Shown here: positions 37,019 through 49,343 of the stretch, piece after piece | Layout of the letters: each line of letters starts with the position of its first letter | Position numbering within the stretch: position 1 is the first letter of the stretch | Origin: Cristatella mucedo | Lineage: Eukaryota; Bryozoa; Phylactolaemata; Cristatellidae | Direction: 5' to 3' | Length of the DNA stretch: 64,000 nt | Assembly: GCA_009760855.2 (NCBI GenBank) | Contig: WPIO01000333.1 | Span: 1-64,000 of the forward strand | The notes under the pieces: generated by a model | The model's input: the letters and a program-made list of their open reading frames with translations, nothing else | Database searches by the model: none | Told to the model about the DNA's origin: nothing | Translations under genes and position numbers: made by a program

Positions 37019-39012
37019 GTTGCAGCAACATGATGCTGGCTAGCTGCCCCAGCTGGACACCTACCTCCTTTGAACGGGAATCGTCGGCCTCTGCTCCAGT
37101 GGAGCACGTGTACACGAGCGGATCTCACTTTCGAGGTAAGGATCCGAGTAAGCCGTCAGATAGGCTGCTGGCACGTAGCCCACTTTGCCGTCATAGCTGC
37201 AAAGCACACATGCAGTTCACTGCAACAAGCAGCATCGACGAGCTGCACTCTGCTGCGAGATCGGCAGACTGACTGGCGGCCGGCAGCAATTGTGCATCCT
37301 AGCTCTCTGCCAGCAGCTCTAGCTGCTACTGGAGCAGCATTGGCTTCGTGCTCGGTCTAATCAGCAGCCTCTGCAGTAGACATGATACCAGCAGCACCGA
37401 ACAGCTCTTACACAGGAAACGTGGGCTGTTGGGATCAGCATAGATATTAATTAAACTACAAGCAGCTACTGAGGATCAGCATCACTACTCTGTCCTGATG
37501 GAGTCTGCAACGTAGTGGGGTCCGAAAAAAAATGCTCGGAAATTTTCTTACCAGCAGGTCACTAAATAATTAAGAAAAAGTTCACTTTTATGCAGATTCT
37601 AGTAATAGTAACTTATCGTAGTTATTACACCGGACCCAGGTTTACAGAGCGGTCATTAATTGGTATCTACAATGGTGGTGTCCCACTGGGTGCAGGCTTT
37701 GCCTAAGCAATAGAATGTGTTTTGTGTACCTATGAACTGTAGTACTATTAATAATAATGAAAACTCGCTTGCACACCATATTAAGAAAACCAAATCTCTA
37801 GCCAGGTGCCTGATAACTTTATGCTAGAGAAGCAATAACTAACAGTTAGTGTCAAGCAAGCTGTCATACTTAGACAAGCATGTAAAGCACACAATGCTTG
37901 GTACCGATGGCTAGATTGGGCCACCGTTAGCGACATGCACTGAAGCATGCACAGTCAAGCACGAAAAGCATATGAACAAAAAATACAAGTTCGCTGGGGC
38001 GAAAAGACAGTAAATCAGATGCATCTTTAGCTGAGACTTAAATGGGCATAGGATAAGACTACATAGCTGAAAGTAGGCCGACTTGAACTCCACTAACTAG
38101 GACGTTGGTTTTATCGTCATTTAATTTAAGTAAGGTATGCTTCGATTCAAGAGTGAATACAATAAGGATGTTAAAGTATTGTTTTCTACATCTTTATAGC
38201 CGATGCTCTTAACTCGGTTGTGTCGATGTGCTTTAAGGACAAAATCTTTCCCCATATTGTTGTACTTGCATACATGTACATGCAATTTACACTAGAGTTG
38301 ATGCTGATCAAAGTTTTACATTTTTGGCAGACCGCAGGTATTCTGACTACAAAGAATATTTGTATGTTGATGTTCATTATGCACAATTCGCTGTTTGTTT
38401 GATTCGATCCTGGATAAATCACTGCTGAGGTGTTATCCATGCTGCCTGCAGCATTGAGCATTCACCTTGATTTCGCTATTTTATTTCATAAATGGTTTGG
38501 GCTTTGATCTTATGCTTGATTTACAATAAATAACCAGCAATTTAACGAATCATATTTATCCGACGAACCTAGGCCAAAAGGCATGCCATTTCGGTGTGAC
38601 TTCCACAGATACTTCTGAGGTTTTGTACTGTACTTGCATCCTGCCATTCACGGGATGCCAAAAATACAATATTGGACAGCTTCTAGAGGTTTCTCCTATG
38701 TGCCTGGACCCATGGAAGTCATGTAGCAAATATGCTTTCTGATCCCTGACCGTGGGGGAGGTGGATAACAGTTTCAGTTTAACACCCAATTTGGAGTTAT
38801 AAGCATACACACCCATCCGCACAGTACACCCAGATTCAGCTGGAAGTGGAGCACGGAAGTAGAAATTTAAAGTCGGCTTTAAAGTCCCGTATAGAGTGCC
38901 GAAGGAAACTGGACTCGATAGCTCAATCGATTGAGTAGAGGAACAGGACCAGGAATTGAGAGACTTTGTTATCGTTCCCTGCTCGAGGCCAAATTCTTTT
39001 TGGCACTCAGTT

Positions 39013-39037
39013 CTACGGCAAATGGCCTTCGGTCGTA
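39013..39037 (-). CDS. Possible exon 9 of the organizer-like gene: SH3-2 end with early stop
   Basis: After a 94-base candidate intron the acceptor AAAAATACAG opens a short frame in the phase exon 8 requires. It reads S-T-T-E-G-H-L-P and then TAG. E-G-x-x-P falls where SH3 domains have their last turn, but the expected P-x-x-Y end is missing. Just past the stop the frame reads TAG-N-TGA-V-P-K, which looks like a damaged P-S-N-Y-V. The acceptor is poor in pyrimidines and the place borders a tRNA-like SINE at about 38.90-39.00 kb. The true exon may lie elsewhere. Confidence 0.35.
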
Positions 39038-42000
39038 CTGTATTTTTAAAATACTGTCAAAACCCGACAGCGGCTTTAAAATTTCATGTGTCATATAATT
39101 CTTGCATCAACGAATCCAAAACGCATAATACCTTCCTATCCACCAGCCATCTTTGATCTTATTCATAATCTCGATGCTTGCATTGCAGGGAAAGCTGAGC
39201 TCATCACTCTGCTGTGCAGCATAGGCCTTCGTGGTCAAAAAAATCTCGCCTGAAAGTCGATCAATATGCAGTTCCAAATAGTGCACTTCTAGCGCCTGCC
39301 AAAGTTAGAAGCTCATACAGGTCTTGCTTGATAAGTGAAGGTTAGAATTTATGCTATGTATCACTTTACAAAACGTCAACCAGAAGAACAGCTCTGCTCA
39401 AAAGCGACTGCATACCAGACAGGCATTGACATTCCTCAGTTGTGTAGTCATCGTTTGCCAACTGGAGATACGTCGATGGAGCCCAGCCCTCTTGGTCGTC
39501 AACACGTACATACCACCATCCTGTGACAATCACAAAGTTTACATGACGAGACAGATCCTAAAATTGTGTAGATTTCAGATCGATATAGAATTTAATAATA
39601 ATAAAGACATTGGTACAGCACCCTAAGAAAACCAAAGCTCTTTCGGTGCACTTTACATATGCAGCAAAAGAAGCAATTGTTTAGTAATAGCATGTGCACT
39701 GTATAATAAACATGAGAACACTAAGGAAATTCGCACACACTGAATAAGTGCTACGGGGAATACGAGGAACAGGTGCGTTTTTAGCTTTTTTTTTTAATGT
39801 TCCCAAGTCAGGGATGTCGTGACGCCAGTTGGGAGTGAGCTCCAGGCTTTCGGATAACACACACTAAAGTCACGGTTTCCGAAGGATTTGAGGATGGTTT
39901 GAGGCGCAACTAAATGACTTAAGTAAGAAAATTGGGTGGTACTATGCCTAGCCTTGAGCAAATAGTCTGGAGATGTAGGCCGGAGAAAGAGAGTGAAGGG
40001 ATCTAAAAGTGAGTGAAAAACCTTTTTAAGTATTGCACAGTCTGGAATACCTGCAAGGAATGAGTAAAAAACGTTGAGTCTGGGTGTCACAAATGCATGG
40101 ACCAACTTGCTTCCGGTATCTATGTCTAAGCAAGTCCGAATTTTCGAATCGATGTGTAGCTGAGCGTAGGCAGACTTGACTGTGGAGCTGATTCAGTCGT
40201 CTAGTGAAAGGTTTCTTTGGAACAGGACATCCAGATAGCATAAAGATGCTACAAGAGATATGCTGGCCGACCATTTTGAAGGTTAGATATTCCCATTTCT
40301 GAGTAACTTTAGGTTTACCCATAGCTAGTAAGCTGGTTTTAGTGTCATTAAATTTGAGGAAGTTTGCTTCCATCCAAGTGCGATTGTCTGCAATATGTGC
40401 AGTCAACGAGTTGAAAGAATTCGACATTCAGGAAGGCATGGAGGTATCGAAGCACAGGTACAGCTGTGTGTCATCTGAAAAATAATGCAAGCTTGATTGT
40501 ACTTAGTGATTATATCACATCGGCAACAGAGAGAGTATAAATTGTGAAGAGCAATGGACCGAGCACAGATCCTTGGGGTTAGTTAACTTACCCACTATGC
40601 TTTAGAGGCCCCTTAGACTGTTACCTGTTGATATCAATGCTCTGAAACCTCCTATGGGGATAGGACCTAAACCATTGCAGTGCAGTAACAGTGGTGCCAA
40701 GGCGAGATGGCAGATGCTTAATAAGAACTTGGTGATCCACACTATCAAACGCAGCTAAAATATCCAGCAAAACTAATAGGGAGACTGTATCTAAGTCAGC
40801 ATTCATGAGAAGATCGTGAAACACTCGAACAGTGCTGATTCTGTGGAGTGATTAGCTCTAATACCTGACCTGAACTTATTAGGTAGGTTTGAAGTTATGA
40901 CATAACAGGTTTTATGGTCTGCCACTAATCATACAAGTGTATTTGCATTTAAGTGAATTGATAATTGTAAAAGCATGCTTACCACTAACCATTCGATCAT
41001 GCTTCCTTAGCAGCAAATGTAAAGTGCCTAGAAAGAGATTGAGTTCTCTGAGGGCGCTATATCAAATCTATGATGATTATTATTATCATTATCAAAAGCA
41101 AAGTTATTTTTACTAAACATGGAGTGTACCTGCATGCCTTGTGCACGACAGTCAGTACATAAATATTCATACATACATACATATTCTAGGAGGTACGATG
41201 ATGCTCGACCAGTCACATTTCTAGCTAAAGCTTAAAGAAATTAGCTTATCGTATGCCTTTGCAGTAGGCTGAAAGCACTCGATAGTTCCTGCATTCTTAA
41301 AAGAAGAGCATACATGAATTTGAGAAACTGTCGTCTTAGGCAAACGTATTCCAAGAGCAATTAATAATCTACCCAAATGCACAATTATAGCTCAAAAGTC
41401 GAAGCAAGCATTGAAGCATTACCATTTGCATTCTTGTCAACGACATCTACCATGTCTCCAGTGTTCAAGGTAACTTCCCCTTTGCCCTTGCTCTTATAGG
41501 ATGCTGCTACTATGTATGTCTCCAGCGGTAAAGGGCCAGATATTTCATTCACTGCACTCGCTGCAAAAGTATGCATTAATGTGAGCAAAAATGCATACAC
41601 TAACCTTTCAGATTGTACATTCCTCCATCAATGACCTGTCAAATACTAATATCAATAACTCCAAGCCAAATTAAGAAAGACACGTTGTGCAGTACACATT
41701 CGGAGAGGCAATAGTGACAAAGACATGTGGAAACTGCGATAGAATCTCAGCAAGTACTTTCAATGACTCACTTCATTATACCCACTTGTAATAGCATGCA
41801 CAGTTACGTAGACTTTCACGCAGCCAAACGAAAACTATATTCGGCTTTATGCCTTAATAAAACTTCTGGAAACTGCTGGGAAGGCAGGCAAGGATGTGCA
41901 TGGTCGAAATGGAAGCTTATAAACTCTGCTAAGAGAGTTGTGCTGACCATTACTTGCTTGGTGCACTCCTGCATGTGATTGCAGTAAGCATAGAATGATC

Positions 42001-43224
42001 TCAAAAATATGGCCATCAATCTACTGTGTTCGTCAGAGCAAAGAAACATGTCCGTGAGCTGATATGACACGGACTGTCTGTATTAAGATCTGTGCAGATG
42101 CAATGCAGAGAAGTGCTTAAGCGATCAAGAACTTGAAATATTAATAGGCACGAAAGATAACCAGAAGGAACTCAGGACAAATACTAGTGATTCACAAATT
42201 AGAAAGGCTGAAACTCAAAATTGGCTCTGCCAGCATTTCTCCAGTTGAATCAGCTCGAAATCTAGGTGTCATATTCCAAAGCGACCTCTCGTTAGACGAC
42301 CATATCAGCTCCACAGTCAAATCTGCCTATTTTCAGCTACATAACATTGTTAAAATTTGGGCTTTTTTTAGATAAGGATACCACGTCCCAAGTTGGTCCA
42401 TGCATTCGTGACATCCCGTCTCGACTTCTGAAACTCACTGCTTAGTGGCCTACCAGCATGTGCGATCAGGCGATTGCAGCTGGTGCAAAACTCTGCAGCT
42501 AGGCTTGTCTGTCATGAGCGTCGCAGTTGCCACATTACTCCACTTCTCGCCGACCTGCACTGGCTCCCAGTCAAGCAACGGATTGACTTCAAGGTTTTGT
42601 CGCTCACTTTTAGGTCCCTTCGTTCTATGGCTCCAGCCTATCTCTCAGATCTACTCCCCCATCAGGCCAAACATCGTACAACCTGCTTTTCGGAATCCAA
42701 CAGTCTAGAAATACCTCGTACAAACCTTAAATCCTTTGGAGACTGTGCATTTAGTTCGTATGCTCCCAAAGCCTGGAACTCCCTCCCGACCTGCGTCAGA
42801 ACTTCCCCTGACCTGACCACATTTAAAAAGAATGTAAAAACACACCTATTTAGGACAGCATTTAGTGGGTCCTTGTAATTCGTCCTTGATGTGCTTATGC
42901 GTGCTGACACTGTGTATGCTGCCACTAACCACATTTACATGCTGACCCAGTGCATATCACCCCTAACCATGTTATTCATTTTGTTTGTTTATCAAGCATG
43001 ATATTATCTACCATTCAATTGCATTTCCCTTTGCAGCAAATGTAAAGCACCTAAAGAGAGATTGAGTTCTCTGAGGGCGCTTTATTGAGTGCATTATTAC
43101 TATTATTATTTATAGGCACTAAAACAGAGTATTTAAAGGAGCGTTGAAAGATGACCAAAACAAATTGGACAGCCCTTTTGCAAGGGCGACCAATTGGCAC
43201 ACTGTCGTTGAACTAGAGTAAGAA

Positions 43225-43255
<31 letters not shown>

Positions 43256-46186
43256 CACAGAGAGAGACAGAGACAAAGAGATAGAGACAGAGAGAGACAG
43301 ACAGACAGAGAGAGAGAGACAGAGACAGAGAGAGACACAGAGAGAGAGACAGACAGATAGAGACAGAGACAGAGAAATGGGGACACAGTGAGAGAGAGAG
43401 AGAGAGAGAGAGAAATGGGGTACACAATGTGAGAGAGAGAGAGACAGACAGACATTGAAAAAGACAGGGAACGAGAGGATGAGAATGAGAGAGAGGAGAG
43501 AATAGAGGGATAGAGAGAAGAGAGAGAGAGAGAGAGAGAGACCATGAGAAGAGAGACACAGAAAGAAATAGAGCAAGAGTGAGAGATGATTTGCAGTATA
43601 CCCCTGTCCAAGTGCATTAGTATTAACTTGAAGATGCAAACGTGAGCCAAGCCAGCAGTCAATCATTGCAATTTACATAAAAGTGCATAAGAGAAAAATC
43701 ATGCTCCAAACCAGAATACGCTGTAACTCAATTAGGATGAGAGCTGCAGACAATATATAAGTTCAGATTTACTTACTAGCTTTTGTTTCTTTGGCTTGCC
43801 TTCCATTATCATTTTGAGCTTGGCCTGCCAAAGTCGCACTTGAGCTGTTAAAATAAAGAAGTTAATAGTAAGTCAGTGCCTCATAGCAGACACACGGAAT
43901 TGTAAACTATTTTGTCCAGCATTAATAGCAGATTCACATGCAATAAACATCGTAAGAGTCGAAAGACTGGCTTTACGTCAGGGCAAAAAATGGTTTCATT
44001 TCACTTCTTGGGAAACTTGAGCAAAATCAGATCAGAGAAGCTTGAAATCTGCCAAAGAAGTCATTATCAAAAAAATCAGAACTGTCCCATATGTCAGTCA
44101 TGGCGTTCAACAGTTACCACAAGTAACAGATGGAGACTGCAATGCAGCCCGGTAATTATTTTCAACGGCTCACTGCGTGTATCAATTTGGAATACCACAA
44201 CCAATTTAGTGATACTTATTTAGTGATACTTAGCAGTCACTTGCCACATGGTCAGACACAGCTTTTATAACATGCAATCTCGGCAGGACTGGGGATACCG
44301 TCACCCCAGCACGTACATTTCACTAGACTAGATCCAGGTACAGTAATCGGGTTTGGTGCAGAGGCATCAGCCAAAGCTCATGGCTCCAGGATGCATATGC
44401 CACTTCGGCACAGTGGCTTCGATGCACTGCAACAAATGTGCCAAGGATCATGAAATAACAGAAATTGAAGGTATGCAGCCCTTTTTGATAATCCTCTAAA
44501 GTTAAAGGCGATGGCAGATGCTATTAAACTCTTAAGTATGCTGCAATGACATAAGGCATAAATGCCAATCCACAGAAGGGCTAAGACATAGATTAAGGCA
44601 CTTACTTGTTGATTTGTAATAGCTCTCTTAACCGAGAACCAGAGTCACGAGTTGACGGTCAAGAAATAAAGAGATTTTTTCACAGGAATCCATTGTCTTG
44701 AAAATTCGGCATACACCAATTAAACACAACAGATGATTTGGCGAAGAGGATGAGGTCCGAAAGTCAGCTTACATTGACAGTAAATAGAACAAACAGACCA
44801 GAAAAGGTACCAGTCCCAAAACGATGGTTACCAGAAGTTTTCTTTTGGACTAAGCTATGACAAATACAAAGATGACATCAACTCATTTTACAGTAAGACC
44901 GACCAGAACAGCTAACAGGGATGTTGTTGGAGCAACTGGATGCAATTTCTGCATTGCAGACGAAAACTTGAACTTCTGGCCACCCTGATAGCAGATTTAA
45001 GTGCTGGTGGTATGAATAATGAAGAGAAAAACTGCGATCGTGATGTTAGTATTGCTCGAGCATCACGACGTTTTGTGGTGAAGCGCTTGACTGCAGTAAT
45101 GGCATGAGGCCCTATGACTAAATGAAAAGCAAGATTTCACAAAAACTCTGTGGGAATGACAATGTATTTGTTTGCATAACGGATAACATATCAATGTTAG
45201 ACATTGAAGTCTGCTCCTCCGTGGCAATGGATACAAAGTATTGCTATGTTGACAAGCCTGAGTCAGGAGGATGACTCGATCAAGCAACAGGTCTAGCTAC
45301 TAAAAATCTATCATCCTGAATTGAGGAATCAATCCCTTGGTTGCTTAAGCTAGAGGCAAACACTGATGAGCACATCTTTATCATATGAGGAATAGAAGAA
45401 AGATATGCAGGCAACTTTGCAACTACCTAATGAATCATCTTGACAAAAAAGTACTCCCTCATTTACGAGGAGTACTAAATATGATTGCAGGAATGCATTA
45501 AAGCCTTCCAGATATGATTGGTGGCTGTGTGCTGCATTAGTACAGCTCTAAAATGCAAGCCTATTTAGTTAGCATAACGCTTGTATTACTAGCTCCTATT
45601 GATCAATCTACACCAAATTGAAAGTCCAACATAACAGACAGCATTATGCTGTATTGCTGCATCCCTGTTACATCTTGGCATAGCAGTTGCGAGTGATTCG
45701 ACAAGAGTCCAAACCTGGTTAAAAAAAAAGAGAAAGACTTATTGGCTTGTTTTTCACTGGTTGATACACGCTGTTAAGAATGCTTGGAGGAAGCTATTTC
45801 GTCTGTTGTGGTAGCGCTTTAACAAAACTCGCACCTGATACGATTTCACCAGTAAATAACGTCCGATGGTGTTGGCTACCGCGTAGAAACCGATAGATGC
45901 TTAGGCTTTGAGTTTGCCATAGAAAACTCTCCAGGATAACACTTACTTAGTCTCTGTGGCTTTGTGGAGATGAACAGTCATGCCCACCCATGAACGAATG
46001 CGTGTGCATGCACGCTTGCAAGCATGCAAGCATACACACACATGCGCTCACATTTAAATCTTGCATTTCACGGCCCCTATCATGGTTCGGGCCTGCAGCG
46101 GGCAATCCTTTATTGCCGATAAAGATTTGCTGATAACTGCTAATGCTTCCATTCCAGCATATGGGAAATGCCTATATCTTAAGGTG

Positions 46187-46246
<60 letters not shown>

Positions 46247-49200
46247 ATGCACATTTGTGTGTGTATGTTTGTGTGTGCTTGTGTGTGCATGTGCGTGCAC
46301 GCGCGTGTGTGCGTGTGTTTGTGTGTGTACGTCCGATTATTATTATTGATATAATTAAGGCTATTCTGTCACTATAGAGATGAAGCTATTACATAAGAAT
46401 ACTTTGGCTTGCTACCGACAGCTATCGATGGCTGTTGCCGTCGGTCTTGACACATATTCCTTTGTTTACAGCTATGGCTGCTTCAGCAGCAGCTACTGAT
46501 GATGGAGGTAGCACTCTGGCTGCAAGGATCAGATCACAAAAAGTTAGTAAATATATGAATAAAATTAATGTTTGCTAATTTAAAAGCCTCATTTGTATAT
46601 CGGCAGAGGAGCCTTAACGGCTTTCACCACTGCTTGCAGTTGGCAATAAAGGATCGCCCACTGCAGGATTCGAACCAACGACCTCGGTCGTGAGAGCAAG
46701 TGCCATACCTCCTGGGCTATCACGGCCCAGTAAGAAGCTGTACTCTCCTAGAGGACACGGGCTGCACGACCTCTGGCTGCTATTTGCCTCTGAACAACAA
46801 GCTGCACCAGCCTCTGAAAGTCAACACCATCCAACTGCTGAGCGCTATGAGCTTGGCAGTTACGAGTGTCATTGTTTTATGGATTAAGACCTAATTACAA
46901 TAATCGTGAGGATAATGATGACGATGTTGGCTCTTCCGGTGCATTACATACTAAAGTTTGAGCTAATTTTTAACAATTTTAGAATAATAATAGGTTTGGA
47001 GCTCATTTGGATAACTTACAAGCTTCTGCCACTACCGGTTGCATACTCGGTATGATCATATTCCTTGCTCCGTGACCCCGAGTCCAAATCCTGCTGGTGG
47101 CAAAATGCGCTATGTTCCTGAGAGGGAATGGCAGCGTAGCTTTCAAGACAAGCTTGCTAAATGAGACTAATTGGGGAAAAGAAGTAGCCTAAAGGTTCAA
47201 AAGCCCTGAAGGTGATGCCCGGAGGAAGCAATAGAAAAGGCCGTGTGCTATTCTTTGAGACCTACCGTTTCTATAACGATTCCCACAAAGGAAAAACTAG
47301 GCAAATGAAAGCTGATTGAAGGCAACAGCCACGAAGAAAAATTGCATGACCACATTGCAGCAAGTTAGCACGAAAGTGGTTGACGTCTGCGTCGTCTGCG
47401 GATATTTCTTGCAAGCATCGTGCTATTTGCATGCATTGGATGCTATCAGCCTGCCCAGCACACAATAGTTAACAATGCAGACCTTGGCTGAACATCTTTT
47501 GCAGCCTTGTCTGTCGGGGTGAGCGTCACAAAGGTCACAAGCTCTTTGTAGGTGGCGATCTTCCGGTCGAGCCTGAGTAGTCGTTCAAAGTAGAGAGCAA
47601 CGTTTGCCAACGCCTGCGCCGGCAAGCACCGCCGATCTGGAAGAAAATCGCACCTTTCCGGCACTTTCGAGCCGAAGTATTCGCACTCAAATGCAGCTAT
47701 TTTCGGGATGCTCTGTTTTATTAATCGAATATCGAATGGGCTGCAAGGTACTTACACATATGCCAAAAACCCACTAGTGCATAGGCTGTTCTGGTAGGGC
47801 CGCATGAGTTACACAGAATGTAGCAGAGCCGTGATAAGCGGACCAGTCTAGATTCAACCACTCGCATGAACCCAGCGGTCACAGAAGGCAGGGCAAACGC
47901 ATCAGGCACACAGAAGCACATATGGGAATACTCCACATTTAAGAATGCCTATTTTCCACTGAACGTATTCTTACAAGTCGAATCTACTGTACTATAAATT
48001 TACCAAAGCCATTAAGCTACCTCTACTTCATCTGGCATAAATTGGCATCAGGTTTACTGTAGAACTAATATGCCAAACCTGACAGTCTTGCCTGTCACCG
48101 AGCCTGCACGCGCCGCTTTATGCCTCAATGCTTGCCAATAGCCCTGGACCTCAGGGCAACTCATCTAAGACTCGATGACTGGCATAGCATAAAGCTACAC
48201 AACCTATGGAGCAAAGAGGCTGCTATAATTGGAGCACAATATATTAAGAGTGCTTCAACGTAGTTGCGCAACTGTGGACGCAAAAGTGGTAACATACACC
48301 GAATCGAATGCATGCTCCCATCCGTAAAATGTTATATTAATAATGATACCAGTAATAAGATAATTTACTTATGTAGGGGAAAGAAATCAAAGATACAGCT
48401 ACTGTCAAAATTTGAAGCAAGCACCAAGAAACTAGAAATTTCTAAGACAACTGCCTTTTAATGTGGCACTGACTCAGGCTTAATAACTGAGAAATTTAAA
48501 AAAAAGAATTAAGGTTAAAAAGCCCTGACGGTGATACCCACAGGAAGCAATAGAAAGGCCATGTGCTATTATTTGAGAACTGCCGTTGTGATAGCTTTTA
48601 CCGCAAAAAAGAACATGGACAAATGTAAGCTGATTGAAGGCAGCAGCCATGCAGACAAACTGCATCACTGCATTGCAGCCAAGTGGGTACACAATGTCTC
48701 AGTTACCAAGCTGGGACTTAAGGCTGCAATATCTTTCCCCCTCAGGAACATTAGGCATCGTGCCACCAGCAGGACTCGGACTCGGGGTCAGAGGAGAAAG
48801 AATAATCATGCCGAGCATGTTCGGCTAATGGCTGTATCACTTCGAACTAAATAAGGAGGTGCCACTGACGGACAAGCCCGGGAGAAAACAATGCAATAGA
48901 AAACACTGTTCTGATGACAAAATGGATTCAAGGTTAAGTCTAATCCATTAAGTGGTACGTCACAAGAAGTGGTGCCAGTTTTGACTTCGAAGGGCCTTTT
49001 GGTCTAGTGGTGAGTGCCACGGAGAGGTGATTAGGTGATTTCATTTTCCATCTAAATTTGGGGACGGCATGGCAACTAGAAAGCACTGTGTGGCGGGAAA
49101 AGCGATGGGAATGTTGGCTTTCAAGGAAGGAAACACTTGGTCAATTGGGCAGGCAAAAAGGGCATAGCAAGAGAGCTTAAGATTGCCAAGCAGTGCATGT

Positions 49201-49254
<54 letters not shown>

Positions 49255-49302
49255 CATATAATACATAGTATAATATATAATATATAGTATAATATATCTA
49301 TA

Positions 49303-49343
<41 letters not shown>

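Noticed and set aside
37021-37140. Possible exon on either strand beside the GA array
   Set aside because: Both strands offer a donor (GTAAGG on plus, GTAGGT on minus) and open frames, but neither has a convincing acceptor or any similarity.
38556-39037. Open frame of more than 150 codons with a CQKEFGLEQGTIT stretch that recalls an F5/8 type C domain
   Set aside because: The resemblance stops after about 15 residues, the expected WCP and LQVDLG segments are missing, and the start overlaps a tRNA-like SINE read backwards.
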